Counted from the first letter of the stretch, positions 11,267-23,241 are shown. The stretch is DNA of 64,000 nucleotides from Ligustrum vulgare (GCA_963555705.1 OY743170.1:11075096-11139095), one strand, 5' to 3'. The notes: generated from the letters alone by a model not told the origin. A program made the numbers and translations.

Positions 11267-12049
11267 GGTCATGTTCTCTTTGTTGTTTTGAGGTCGTTTT
11301 CTGTTTTTATTTTCGAAAACACTAAAAACACGTTCTCTTTACTATTTTCGAAAACGCATTTTGGAAAACAAAAAAAAAAAAAAAATTGTACACAAAACGC
11401 AAAACCTCGTTTTAGGAGTTTTGTGTGTGTTTCAACTAAAAATGTTCAAAACCCAGAAAACGCGTTTTAAGATTTTTTTTTTTAAAAAGAATTATCCTAA
11501 CTTGAAACTAAGTTTAAAATAAAGTTTTTTTTTTTTTTTAGAATTATCCTAATTTGGAACTGGACCTAAATAATGTTTTATTGAATTCAATATCGACATT
11601 ACAAAAAAGAAATTAAGTGAGAATTCTTGTTGTTATATTTCAAAAAATGCCTTGATAAATGGACTCTGATGGTTTTGAAAGAACTTGCATTTTCTGAATT
11701 TTAATAGAACCAAAGCTTCCTCAAATCCCAGACCTGACCAAGCTGTGTTAATACTTAATATAGACTCTTAATGCTCACATTAGTGTGTTGCAGGTAAATT
11801 ATATTTTTAGTTTATTGTGAAAGAAAATTTGAGTTTGAACTAATAGTATTCTGTAAGCAAATGGTTTAAGTAGTATTCTACAAAATTTCAAACAAAACGT
11901 GTTTTTCAACTTTTCATTTTTCAAAAACAGTTTTCAGAAATGACAAATCAAACACGTATTCAGCAAATTTGAAAACAAAAATAAAAACAGGAAACATAAA
12001 ACATTTTCGAAAATGAAAATATAAAATAAAATACAAACATAACGCCACC
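11267..12049. mobile_element. non-autonomous TIR element, TSD TTA
   Basis: The left end GGTCATGTTCTCTTTG and the complement of the right end (GGTGGCGTTATGTTTG) are related, and TTA flanks both sides (11264-11266 and 12050-12052). The outer 100-200 bases of both ends resemble those of the 42604-45875 element, with shared 'gttttcgaaaacgc' phrases. No transposase is present. Placement in the Harbinger group rests only on the three-base duplication. Confidence 0.6.
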
Positions 12050-12183
12050 TTATATTTTGAGGTAAAATATATGGTTGAAAACTAATTTGAGAAAATGTGT
12101 GCAGTTAAAAACTGGTTTAAAGAAATGTGTTTTTTTATAGACACTTTACCAAATGGAGACTTAAGAATTATATTTGAACTTTA

Positions 12184-12468
12184 TTAAATAATTTTTTTTT
12201 GTAAGTGATGGTATAGAAGATCGGTCATTAACTTATTTGGAGAATTAGGATCTTTCGATTTCAAAAAAAGGGAGTTTTCAAATAAGTGAGCATAGAATTT
12301 GCATACGGGCTCAGTTTTTGGTTCATAATATGTTTTCAAAACTTTCTTGACGAGCCGGATTGGACTAGTCGCTTCTACGCTATATATTATTAATTTTGGG
12401 CTTTTAAAATCATTTAAACAATTAAAAAGTGAGTCTTTGAGTTTTGTAGGTATTTTCATCTTTTCCAA
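12184..12468 (-). other. unidentified open frame, 94 codons
   Basis: A continuous frame starts at 12468 with MEKMKIPTKLKDSL, has mixed, protein-like composition and ends at 12184. I recognise no domain, and no splice partner or promoter is apparent. It may be a chance frame or the relic of a longer gene. Weak call. Confidence 0.2.
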
Positions 12469-12567
12469 TATTTCTTGTTTAGGGTTATGATTTACTATTT
12501 AAGTTGCTTTGAATATTTGATTTACATTTTCAGTAGTTGTTTTTGGCTTAAACTTTGTTCTTCTTTG

Positions 12568-12990
12568 GAGTTTCTCCAATTTTTTCAATTCAATTCGATA
12601 ATCCTTCGAATCTACGATTTGAGTTATTGTTGTTTTTTATTCATATATGTTTATGCCTATATCAATAAGTAATTTGTATGGTTATTTTTTTTCAAACAAA
12701 AAATTAACTTAAAGTAGTTTCATATGGAAGCTTTTCTACAATAAGTAGAAGTAAAAACAAAAGTTTCGCTAAACAGGTTTGAGTTTCTCCAATTTATTCA
12801 ATTCAATTTTGTATTCCTTCGAATCAACGATTTGAGTTTGTGTTGTTTTACATTCATATACGTTTCTGCCTGTGTCAGTAAATAATTTGCATGATTATTT
12901 TATTTTCAAAAAAAAAAAACTTTATGTAGTTTCGTATGGAAGCTTTTCTACAATAAGTAGAAGCAAAAACAAAAGTTTCACTAAACAAGA
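12568..12990. repeat. 213-bp tandem duplication
   Basis: The phrase GAGTTTCTCCAATTT begins both copies (12568 and 12781), and both run through 'ggaagcttttctacaataagtagaag' to 'gtttc(g/a)ctaaaca'. The copies are about 85-90 percent alike by eye, so this is older than the other duplications nearby. Each copy has a small stem, CTTTTCTAC..GTAGAAG. Confidence 0.85.
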
Positions 12991-12997
12991 TCTTTAT

Positions 12998-13175
12998 AAA
13001 AAGGTTGAACGTCAACCTTGGCCCCCCATTGCCCCTACACCGAGGATTGATGGATGATGTAAATCGCAGGTTATATTCCAAGTTGGTAAGAGTTTGGGTA
13101 CTACTCATCGGACGACAAAGTGTCTTGGAAATTCGAACATGTAAAAATTTGAACCTGCGACTTTTGCGCTGCCAG
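12998..13175 (-). mobile_element. SINE relic
   Basis: The plus-strand start 'aaaaaggttgaacgtcaacc' matches the tail of the SINE at 39910-40119. A pol III B-box-like TGTTCGAATTTCC reads on the minus strand near 13128-13140. No target duplication was found and the tRNA-like head is missing, so the copy is truncated. Confidence 0.5.
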
Positions 13176-13239
13176 CGTTTTTTATTCCCCAACCTTTATA
13201 TGTTGAAATGCATCATGAGAACAACATGTCTTTATACTT

Positions 13240-13963
13240 GAACATTATGCAGTTGATCAATAAAACAGTACTAGAGCTGTCAAAAGACATCAGTTGACTC
13301 GGCATCCATGTTAATGATCATGGCATACTCGACCATTTTTGTATTTGCCTCACTGACTATTTTGGCATCTTATAAATTGCAGGTAAAACAGTAAAATTAA
13401 GCTTTGAATGAAATGAATTAAGGCCTGTTAGAGTCTCTATTTAAAAGTCAATTAACTCAGTTCACATGACCAAAGTCTAATCCAAAATCCATTTACCCTA
13501 GGTTTATAGTCATTTTAATATCTGATTCATTCATTTCCACTCCCTTAGTCACTTTCCATTTCGGCAGATGACAGTTCTTCACAGACGCCACACAAAGGGA
13601 GCGTCACATAGAGAGGCCCCAGTAAAGTTTTTCTTTTATCAAATAGGAATCAACAATGACGCATGCTAACAATATTTGTGGCGAGGAAGAATGAAGTATA
13701 AAAGTCAAGAAACAATATTTGTTGTTCTCAGGTGTTAATATCGAGAAAAATAATTTATTTTGTCTTTATATAATCGTATTGTAATATAGTAATATGTTAT
13801 GCGCGTAATATTATTTACTAAATTTAGATTTTAGATTTGAGAATTTGCATATTGTTTGCAAAATTTGCTTAGTATTGTTATGTTATTCTTTCTTTTTCTT
13901 TTCTTTTCTTTTTTAAATAAACTGCTTTTTTTTAGTTAGACTTGCAAAAATTAATTTACATTT
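13240..13963. other. noncoding, nothing recognised
   Basis: Unique-looking AT-rich DNA with no open frame, RNA gene or element ends that I can support. Confidence 0.5.
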
Positions 13964-14126
13964 TAGGGATTATTAACTGCATCGAATCGCACCAAACCGA
14001 GACACGCACTAAAACCGCACCGATCCGACTTAGGCGGTTATGGGGTGGTTATAATATGGGCAAAAAATTGGTAGTTCGGTTATGGTTTTGAACGAACCGA
14101 CCTGAACCGTACTGTTGCCATCATTA
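13964..14126. mobile_element. hAT-like MITE, same family as 55123-56158
   Basis: One end reads TAGGGATTATTAAC and the complement of the other TAATGATGGCAACAGTACGG. The latter closely matches the end of the 55123 element (TAGTGATGGCAACGGTGTGG). The body is rich in 'accgaacc/ggttcgg' motifs. No clear 8-bp target duplication remains. Confidence 0.5.
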
Positions 14127-14139
14127 ATCTAGCCTCTAG

Positions 14140-14980
14140 GGTGGACATCGATAAAATAATTGTATTTTTCAAATTGCAGCCCAAAAATCTAATAATTTTT
14201 TTCCCGACGAATGCAGTACGAGCTAGCCCGACGGCTCGTCGTGCTGTTGATCTGTCTCTGATCCCAACTAGGGTCCATTTCTTTCTTCAGTAAACATAAA
14301 CGCGAAATTCAAATGGATCAACAGACATTATTTCTATCCAAGTTGAATTTTAAGTACATGAGATACATGTACCATGTAATAAAAGCGATTAAATTAAACG
14401 AGTACTTATCCGCGTTGGTTTTTAATGATTATCTAAATCCATATACGTGATGTGTGTCCCACACCCCTAGTAAGTAGGCAATGTTCATAAATTGTCTGTA
14501 CTATAACTGAAGTACAGTAATGCAACAGAGTGAACAAGACCCACCTCTTTCGGCCCGACATGATAAAAAAAACAAGGCCAATCTCGTCAAAAAAATAAAA
14601 AATAAAATAAAATAATAATAATAATAAATGGCCCCTCACTATTTTTTTTTAACGTTTTCCTCAAATTTATTTTCAATCAAACATTTCTATGTGACCAATC
14701 AATTTTCACTTATTTCAAGCACTTTTCAACCACACATTCTCTAAAAAAACTCAAAAATTTTCAATTTTTTCAAAAAAACTATCTACATCAATCATGCACT
14801 AAATATGAAGATAGATAGCTAGATACTAATCTTCAGGCATTTAAACCAGTTTTTAAGAAGGTAATTCGACTAGATTAACGATAAATTGGTCTAAATTGAA
14901 AATAAATTCAAATTTAGGAGTATGGATACAACATAAGGTCAAAGATCTGCTCCCTAAGAGCACTCGCGTTACTTGAAGAT
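14140..14980. other. noncoding, nothing recognised
   Basis: No supported gene. There is a short (AATA)n-like run near 14590-14630 and an imperfect inverted repeat around 14214-14250 (CAGTACGAGC/GCTCGTCGTGCTG). Confidence 0.5.
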
Positions 14981-14984
14981 GTGT

Positions 14985-15958
14985 ATATATCGTAAATAAT
15001 TGTCAAGTTTAATGTGACGACCATGATAATACAATAAAATTTTATAGTACCACGTCACTTGTTAGAGATATTGGTTAGGCATTACAAGTTTATTCATGTG
15101 GCTCTTATCCATGTCTACATTACACGCTCATTCCAGGTAAAATGTGTATTTAATGTAAAGGATTGACGTGCTTTACGTGAAGATAATGATAAGACAATAA
15201 AGTTATGATGGTGTCACATTATTTTTCAGAAAATCGGATATCGATGGACATTGTCATGTTTAATGTGAAGGCCATGATAAGACAATAAAATTGCATAGTA
15301 TCACTTCATTTGTTAGAGAATCAAATATTGATCAGGCATTCCAAGTTTATTCTTGTGGCACAGCACCTATCCACGAGCATATTACCTACGCATTACTAGT
15401 AGAATGTGAACGCAATATAAATTATCAACTTGCTTAATGTGAAGACAATGATAAAATACTAATATTGCCATGTGATGATAGTATCTTGTGTTCAGCATAC
15501 CAGTTGTCAGTCAGAGTTATGGTCACATTAAACAACCATTAAGTCAACTTAAATTATCATGTGTTGGTCAGGGCCCGTCACGATAACACTCTCGCCCGTC
15601 CTATACATGTACTCAAGAATATGGTGCAACACACAATGTGGCAGTTATCGTTAACTGTCACAAGAAATCACGTCTCCCATCATCTACGAATATTGCGAAA
15701 AGTGGGAGTGACACCTGGCACCATAGAATACAAACGTGCTCTCTATTCATTCCTATAAATAGAGCTGAACCAATCAGGTATCACGTTACTGACTTATCTC
15801 CCATCTCTATTTGAGCACTTACATTCTCCACATTAATTCATTTATCTCCTACTGATTCTTACACCGGAGTGGATACGGGGGACACAAGCCCCACCACTTT
15901 TTGCAGGTTGCAGAGCCCCCGTCGTTGCTACATGCGAAGGAAGGACAACAAGTGATCA
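14985..15958 (+). repeat. probable 5' LTR of the Tat-lineage gypsy element
   Basis: It lies directly upstream of a primer-binding-like site. U3-like subrepeats at about 15000-15110 and 15240-15360 share 'gataatacaataaaatt..catagta' and 'ggcattacaagtttattc'. A TATA box (TATAAATA, 15754-15761) is followed by 'caccggagtgg..tttttgcagg', typical of the R-U5 region of such elements. The right edge is set at 'gatca' next to TGGCGTC. The left edge is uncertain, and no matching 3' LTR is found downstream. Confidence 0.5.
15754..15761 (+). promoter_or_regulatory. TATA box of the LTR
   Basis: TATAAATA followed by GAGCTG, about 200 bases upstream of the LTR end. It fits the LTR promoter of the gypsy element. 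Confidence 0.5.
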
Positions 15959-15963
15959 TCAAT

Positions 15964-15982
15964 TGGCGTCATCCGTGGGAAA
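15964..15982 (+). other. primer-binding-like site
   Basis: TGGCGTCATCCGTGGGAA resembles the 'TGGCGCCGTCTGTGGGAA' start-of-leader phrase of Tat-lineage elements, with two or three changes. It sits about five bases after the LTR edge. Confidence 0.5.
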
Positions 15983-16506
15983 CAGAACAAAAGTTATGGC
16001 TAGAAATAGAAGAACTGAGATTGCTACTACTCCTCCTGCTCCCATTGAAGAAACTGATACAGAGTCTAATGCAGCCAACTACAACCCTCCATCGATGTTT
16101 TCCACTTATGCTTAGTTTTCTCTTTTGTAAACCTAGGTGGAGGCCTTGGTAGCCCGATTACCTGTCCCAAATGTCGTAACCACCCAATTAAATCAAGCTC
16201 AAAATCTTTCACCCACAGGGTTACCACCACCCGTTGCTTTTCCATTGGGCTCTGGTCCTTTCCCGATGGAGCCCCAACCACCGCCGTCGCCTACAATCCC
16301 AGATCAAGTTTCAGGACCTCCACTAGTGGGATTACCACTTCCTATTTTACCATCTTTTGCTCCTCTCTTTCCCCTCGTGGGTCCACCTCAGATGATAGTC
16401 CTGCAGACTGGTCCAAGTTGTCTACTTTGGAGCCAGCCACTAGTAATAGTTTTCACCATCTGCTGGTGAAACACCAATTTCAAGTTTTGAACAGCGAATA
16501 GAGGAT

Positions 16507-17663
16507 ATGATGGGACGCAAGATAGAAGTAGTCATGGCTAAGAAGAGTAGCCGACATCAACCTTTGGTGTTGGAAGAAGATCCTTTTGCTCTAGAAGTGA
16601 TGGCTGTACCGTTACCAGGAGACTTTGAACAACCAAAAATGGAGAAATATGACGGGTCAGTTGACCCCATTGACCATCTGAGGGCTTTCATCGACCTAAT
16701 GAGATTAAGAGCCATTCTAGACACTATTATGTGTAGAGCCTTCCCGCCAACACTTAGGTGTGAGGCAAGAGATTGGGTTGCCGCACTTCCCCTAAAATCG
16801 ATTAGGACATTCGATGACTTCTTCAAGAAATTTACGGCATAATTTTCTAGTAGCAAAAGCACCAAGAAAACCGCAATAGGGTTGATGCAGCTTACACAGG
16901 GTAAATATGAACTATTGAAAGACTACATTACTCCATTCAACATAGCCACTTTAGGCATCAAAGATTTGCAGATGTCATATGTGGTGACTGCTATGATGAA
17001 TTGCACCAACAGTCATCCTTCCAAAATGTCCGTCTCTAAGAACCCCCATAATTCAATACATGAGTTACTCCAAAGAGGAGATAAATATGTGGACGCTGAG
17101 GAGGCTTTCTTCATCACGAAGAGTATTAAGGAAGGCAAAGAGCCCAAATCTTCTAGGAGGAAGGCTCATGACTAACCGGGGATACAAGGTGACAGAGGGA
17201 AACAAAAAATAGATCATCGAGGTCCAAATCGAACTGGCAGCAGAAGCAACACTTATCATACCCCACTGAACAACACGAAGACTAACATTCTGATGGGGAT
17301 AAAAAAAATATGAGAGAGCTTTTATGGCCTCGAAATATGTTGACCCCTCCAGATAGGAGAAACAACTCAAAATATTGCAAGTTCCATCGAGATCATGGTC
17401 ATGACACTGAAAGATGTAAGCAGTTAGAGGAAGAAATAGAACAGTTGATTAAACAGGGTTTCCTCTCAAAGTTTGTGAAGTCAGACAAGGTGAAGGGTAA
17501 AGAAGCAGAACATGAACAACCACCACCCCCAAGGGCTGGTGTGATCAACATTATTGTAGGAGTTACTGGAGTAGGGGAGATTCTAATTCAAAACGAAAGA
17601 GTAATGCTCAATCTAGCGGATCTAACTCATTTGAAAAACAAGGAAGATTCCGCCAAAACATAA
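16507..17663 (+). pseudogene. gypsy gag (capsid domain plus zinc knuckle)
   Basis: It opens in the frame with PLPGDFEQPKMEKYDGSVDP, the usual start of the Retrotrans_gag domain, and continues through WVAALPLKSIRTFDDFFKKF. An in-frame stop follows at about 16840, then QLTQGKYELLKDYITPFN in another frame. Near 17380 the knuckle-like CKFHRDHGHDTERC precedes a coiled region rich in E and K. The stops near 16840 and 17173 and frame changes show it cannot make full-length Gag. In life Gag would form the virus-like particle and bind the element's RNA. Confidence 0.85.
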
Positions 17664-17689
17664 CTTTTAATGATGAAGATCTAGAAGGA

Positions 17690-18087
17690 GTTATATCCCC
17701 GCATGATGATACCATGGTTATCATGGGTGACACAGCAAACTTTGACATGAGGAGAGTACTAGTAGATAACGGAAGCCCAGCTGATCATGGGAATCCTTTT
17801 TAGGGCTGAAGATACCCCTCAGCAAGATCAAACAAGTAATTACTCCCCGTCATGGCTTTGGAGGAGCCACTGTGGTACCAAAAGGAACTATTGAGCTACC
17901 TGTCACTCTGGGCACCTACCCGACTAGGGTCGTGGTAATGACAAACTTTTTGATTCTTAAAACTCCTATGGCCTATAATGCGATCTATGGGCGTCCACTT
18001 CTGAATGCGATAAGAGCGGTGGTGCCCACTTACCACCAGGCAATGAAATTTCCTACCAGTCGGGGGGTAGGATGTATTAAGGGCGAC
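17690..18087 (+). pseudogene. gypsy aspartic protease region, cut by a solo LTR
   Basis: The active-site phrase VLVDNGSPAD (about 17757-17786) matches the D-[ST/N]-G-S motif of Tat-group proteases. It is followed by a frame break, then LGTYPTRVVVMTNFLILKTP and IYGRPLLNAIRAVVPTYHQ, the conserved end of the domain. The frame reaches GCIKGD and is interrupted there by the LTR at 18088. The coding text resumes at 19505 with QRALRRCY, as expected for the family (GDQ..A..CY). Confidence 0.85.
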
Positions 18088-19499
18088 TGATAAGTGCTTT
18101 ATTAAATCTTAAATTGTGCACTTATAACCTTGGACTAATCATAATTTGATCCTATCTGAGTATTATTAAGGCATTTTGTATTTCATGTTGTATAGGAGCA
18201 TAAAGGAAGAGAAAAGAAAAAAAAAAGACCAAAATGCACTTAAAACGAAAAATTGAGGGCCTTGGGTGCAAATAAGTCACCGTCGTAATACATATAATCA
18301 CGGCCGTAAGCATTTTCATAACATGGCGCAAAAGGGAGCAGAAAAGGAGTTACGGCCATAAATAAATTGTCACGGCCGTAACCTCCAATGGTGAAAAAAT
18401 ATGCAGAGACACATTTACGGCCGTAAATGGATATGTTACGGCCGTAACTTCAAATTAAGAAAAATAGGCAGAAACCGTGTTACGGCCGTAAAGGAAAATT
18501 CACGGCCGTAACTTTCTAGTCAAGAATTTCCATATTTTAAATATTTCCATAATTTTGGGATTTCTTGAGCCCAAAGCTAGGGCACGAGATTGAGGCCATA
18601 AAAAAAGAATTTCACGACAGAAAAAAGGTGGAAAAAAATTGCAAAAGAAAGAGCGGCTTGCTTGGAACGTGGAAGAGAAATAAATCCGAAGAAGAAGATG
18701 AATAAGATGCAAAATTCTGGGCTTTTCACCATGATTAGCTCGGCTAAGCTTCCATACCTAGTTCGAAGGGGAAGTTGTATTTCATATCAATTTGTTTATT
18801 ACTTTTCCAAACTAGTAACGTAGTTCTAAATTCTTCACTTTGATTTGTTGGATTTTTATGTGTTTTAAATTCAATCGATGCAATTCTTTATTTGATTAAG
18901 GCCTTATCATTTAACTTGTTGTATTGAGATTTGCTATTTTGAATGATTGGATCCGTAATCGTCTTTTTGTTCAAATCATAGTAGCAAGTGAAAATTTAAT
19001 ATTTCCATAGAGAATTCCAACTTAGGTTAATTGTCACGAGCTTGTGTGATTGATAATCTAATTCACCCTAATTCTTCTTAAACATTATATAGTTGTTGTC
19101 TTAAATCTAAAGATCTTGTTTTAGGTTATTCTAATTAAACGCAATTAAGGGAGAATAAGAATAGTTAGAGCTTATTAACTATTTACGGGTGATAAATCAA
19201 AGAATAAATTGAACTCGCATTACTTGGAAAGTGATAACATTGTGATAGAATACAACTGAACCTGAGAACTAGGACTCGTCAACATTTGATATTTATTCCA
19301 ATCATTTTAATTGTTTTATTTTATTAGTTAAATCATTTACAAACAACTCAAAACAAAACCCCCATTTACGATTCTAATTGACATGACACTACGTTAGTTC
19401 CCGTTCCTTGTGGGATCGACCCTTGCTTCCATTGCTACATTCTTAGTAATAGTGAACAAGGAATTTATTTATTATTTTGGTGCATCGCGACACGCATCA
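18088..19499. mobile_element. 1412-bp solo LTR nested in the gypsy element, TSD GCGAC
   Basis: Starts TGATAAGTGC and ends ACACGCATCA, giving the TG..CA ends of an LTR. The five bases GCGAC are duplicated exactly on both sides (18083-18087 and 19500-19504). Removing the insert plus one duplicate rejoins the disrupted frame (GD then QRALRRCY). The phrase 'ccttgtgggatcgaccc' near its end is common in gypsy LTRs. No internal region remains, so it arose by recombination between two LTRs. Confidence 0.92.
18277..18511. repeat. paired 12-bp palindromes in a 65-bp tandem array
   Basis: TTACGGCCGTAA or a close variant begins at about 18277, 18298, 18350, 18370, 18415, 18436, 18480 and 18500. The sites come in four pairs 20-21 bases apart; the last three pairs recur every 64-66 bases. 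All lie in the U3 half of the solo LTR. Confidence 0.9.
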
Positions 19500-20919
19500 G
19501 CGACCAACGTGCGTTAAGGAGATGCTATGTGGATAGCATACGTGTCAAGAATCCTGTAATGATGCTCAATATTGAAGAGCCCAAGGTCGAATAGAGCTAG
19601 TGGACCTCACGGGGATATGGTCATTGCAAAGGGCTAAGTCCTGAAATTTGGGGCTGGATTGGGTGCAGCAAAGAAAAAAGAACTGATAGCATGCCTAACC
19701 AACAACATGGATATGTTTTCTTGGGAAGCTCAAGATATAGAAGGAATAAACCCAATGGTTGCTCAACATTAACTCAAGATTCCAGCTAGCACGAAACCCG
19801 TCAAACAGAAAAAGAGACAATTTTTCCCGGAGAGTCAGCAGGTCGTATAAGCTGAAATGCGAAAACTACTTGATGGTGGTTTCATCAAAGAAGTGCACTA
19901 TCCGGAGTGGCTATCAAATGTAGTTCTGGTACAAAATCCAATGGAGAATGGCGGATGTGTGTTGACTACACTGATCTCATCAAGGCTTGTCAAAAGGACT
20001 CATATCCCCCACCCCGAATCGACCAATTAGTGGATGTGACGTCTGAACATGAGAGACTAAGTTTTTTGGGTGCTTTCTCAGGTTACCACTAGATATCCAT
20101 GGCAGTGGCCGATCAAAAGAAAACTTCTTTTATTACTAACATGGGGACTTACTGCTATACTGTAATGCCATTTGGTTTAAAGAATGCTGGGGTCACATAC
20201 CAACGAATGGTGAACCGTTTTTTTGACAGCCTCATAGGCCAAAACACAGAGGCATATGTTGATGACATGGTAGTAAAAAGTAAAGTGACAGGATATCACG
20301 TGACAGACCTCCAAGAAGTATTCAATGTTACTCGAGGAATTTTTTGAGATTCATGATATCAAATAGGGGGATTGAGGCAAGCCCAGACAAAATATAGGCG
20401 ATCCTAAATATGAGAAGTTCGGAAACCAAAAAAGAAATCCAACGGCTAACTGGAAGAGTAGCAGCCCTCAACAAATTCATGTCTCGAGCTACGGACAAGT
20501 GCTATCATTTCTTCAAAGTAGTAGGCAAGTCTGGAGATTTCAAGTGGACATATGAGAGTGAAAAGTTCTTTAAACAGTTGAAGTTATCTCTACAAAAACT
20601 GCCGATGCTAGCTCGGCCCAATCTCGGGGACAAGCTAAGTCTTTATTTGGTAGTGTCACCCTATTAGGTCAGCGTTGTGTTAATGAATGATTTCCTAAAA
20701 GGAGAAAAATCGGTGTATTATGTGAGCCAGGTGCTAAGGGGACCAGAAACTCATTACAACATAGCAGAGCAGTTGGTCCTAGCTTTGATAGTGGCGGCTA
20801 GAAAGTTTAGACAGTATTTTCAAGCCCATCAGATACAAGTAATGATTGACCAACCGATCAAGCAGATACTACATAGGCTTGAGACATATGGACGACTGTT
20901 AAATTGGAAATTGAACTAA
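19500..20919 (+). pseudogene. gypsy reverse transcriptase and RNase H
   Basis: Leading phrases ELIACLTNNMDMFSWEAQDI and GGFIKEVHYPEWLSNVVLV match the start of the family's RT. The palm is seen as RMCVDYTDLIKACQKDSYP, then LGAFSGYH, then MPFGLKNAGVTYQRMVN, and the catalytic YVDDMVVKSK near 20258-20287. A stop follows SGYH (TAG near 20090) and frameshifts separate the blocks. From 20410 the connection and RNase H run as RLTGRVAALNKFMSRATDKC, YYVSQVLRGPETHYNIAEQL. RT and RNase H would copy the RNA into DNA; here they are inactive. Confidence 0.9.
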
Positions 20920-21480
20920 GTGAGTTAGCCATTAAATTTAAACCGCGAACAGCGATAAAGGCATAGGCTCTCACTGACTTCATTGCAGAACTTACACTCC
21001 CCAACAAGCCACCGGTAGAAAAAAAATGCTACTTGGATAATTTATATGGACAATTTGTCTAATCAAGAGGGGTCAGGAGTGGACATCATAATGCGCACTC
21101 CGGATGCAAATGAATTGGAATACTCACTTCGCTTTGATTTTCCAGCAACAAATAACGATGCGGAATATGAAGCTGTCATCATAGGTTTGGAATTGGCCAT
21201 ACAACTAGGGGTAACTATAGTGGAAATTTGTAGTGATTCACAGCTAGTAGTTGGTCCGATTCTGGGAGCATACAAAACTAAAGAAAATCACATGACAGCT
21301 TACTTGATTTAAGTAAGAGACCTTCAATGAAGATTTCAGATGTTTAAGATTACAAAGGTCCCCGGAAAGGAAAACGAACAACCAATCACTCTTTCCCGCA
21401 CCGTGTCAGCCAATCCCCGGAATATCCTAATCACATCTAATGTTCAAATCTTAAATGAACCTAGCACCATAGCAATAATT
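20920..21480 (+). pseudogene. second, archaeal-type RNase H of the gypsy element
   Basis: The block at 21046-21312 reads MDNLSNQEGSGVDIIMRTPD, later NNDAEYEAVIIGLELAIQLG and CSDSQLVVG. These match the extra RNase H found only in Tat-lineage elements. The first catalytic Asp lies in the opening DN, the Glu in AEYEA and the next Asp in SDSQL. The frame stops at 21312 (QVRDL would be expected; TAA is present) and degenerate text continues to about 21480. Confidence 0.85.
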
Positions 21481-21499
21481 GAAGTATCCGAGCTGAATG

Positions 21500-22735
21500 T
21501 GGAGACCAGTTAGATAGACCTGATCTACAACTATCTGATGAGAGATACATTTCCAGACAACCCAGCAGATGAGAAGAGGCTAAAGGCTAGAGCAGCCATG
21601 TACTTTGTAATTGATGGGAAACTATATCGAAGAGGTTTCTCAGCTCCATACCATAAATGCCTTCAACCAGCAGAGGCTACAGAAGTTCTAAATGAGATAC
21701 ATTGTGGATTATGCAGTAACCACTTAGGCGGAAATTCCCTTGCCTTCAAAACTTTGAGGCAAAGATATTACTGGCTGACTTTGAAATAAGATGTAAAGGA
21801 TTTGGTAAAAAAATGTGACGTCTGCCAATGATTCGAAAATTTAATTCATCAACCAGCAGAATTGGAATCATCTGTGTATGGAGTTTTCCCCTTCTACCAG
21901 TGGGGAATGGATATCTTGGGGGCCTCTGCCACTCGTTGAAGTTCAAAGAAAATTTCTGCTAGTGCCCATAAACTACTTCACAAAATGGGTAGAAATCGAA
22001 CCGCTCGCCACTATTTCTACTGCAAAGATACAGAGCTTCGTCTAAAAATATATCATATGTTGTTTTGGAATACCACGAGTGATAGTAACTGATAATGGGA
22101 GGCAGTTCGAAAATTATAGTTTCAAAATTTTCTGTGACAGCTACAAGATTTCGCATCGACTTACTTCAGTAGCACACTCCCAAAGCAACGGCTAGGCCGA
22201 GGTAACAATTCGCACCATACTTTGCGACTTGAAGACCAGGTTAGGGAAGGAAAAAGGATCTTGGGCATACAAGATACAAAACGTATTATGGGCCTATCAC
22301 ACTACCCCTAGGGGGCCAACAGGAGAAACCTCATTCAAATTGTCTTTTGGAATGGAAGCAATCATGCCATCCGAAGTGATTATCCTGACTTTGAGGATGC
22401 AAGTAGAACAAAAAGGTGATGACACCACGAGAGCATAATTGGACCTACTCGAAGAAATCAGAGAGAAGGCAACAATCAGAACTATGGATTACAAACGTCG
22501 AGAAGCGAGTTATTTTGACTGCCGAGTGAAACCCAGAGTATTTCAACCTCATGACTTAGTGTTGAGGAGCAACACAGCCGCTGGAAACCCTCCATCCAAG
22601 CTAGGACCAACTGGGAAGGCCCGTTCAAAATCATCAAGAAAGTAGGAAAAGTTGCTTACAACCTCAAAGACATGAATGGAAAACCTCTCGGGAGACCATG
22701 GAATGTGGAACACCCGAAAAAGTATCATCAATGAC
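21500..22735 (+). pseudogene. gypsy integrase
   Basis: The zinc-binding part shows IHCGLCSNHLGG, then LRQRYYWLTLK, a stop, and KKCDVCQ, giving the HHCC set. The catalytic core follows as QWGMDILG, VTDNGRQF and, after a stop in the SNG-AE motif, VTIRTILCDLKTRLGKEKGS. The tail has LWAYHTTPRGPTGETSFKLS and a final NMDGKPLGRPWN-like end near 22731. At least three stops or shifts break it. It would have joined the DNA copy to the chromosome. Confidence 0.88.
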
Positions 22736-23014
22736 GAGTAGAATTCTAGAATAGTGATCGCTTTAATTTTAATATGTAATTTTTTTCTCTTCTTTCCTTT
22801 TTATGTTTGGAACAGTGGTAGTTGTATTAGGATGTAATTCATTTCTCTAAATTCAGTGAAAGTCAAGGCGGATAAATGATGAGGGTGCTACGGAAGGATC
22901 AGCCTAGCTGGGAAGTCCTTGTGCACCTACTGACCCCGACCAATGGCATAATTTTATCGTCAATCATTTTTTTCACGGGTAAATTATCCTACAATGGCAC
23001 TAATGCCAACCCAC

Positions 23015-23118
23015 GAGGAGATGAGCCTCAAATTCGACGAGGAGATGAGCCTTCGACGAGGAGACGAACCTCAAATAAGGTGATAAGCCTTTGATGAGGA
23101 GATGAATCTCAATTAGGA
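23015..23118. repeat. minisatellite of about 20-35 bp units
   Basis: Units of the form 'gaggagatgagcctcaaattcgac' are repeated four times with decay. It sits between integrase and the antisense ORF, where Tat-lineage elements often carry tandem repeats. Confidence 0.7.
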
Positions 23119-23237
23119 AACAAGCATTAAAATATTCAACCACCTTTCCAATATTGGTTGTGGGGGTGAAGTAGTTGTAATAAGATCATAGTTGTAGAGC
23201 AAAAGAAACAACCAACCAACTAACTATTGGAAGGAAA

Positions 23238-23241
23238 ATAA

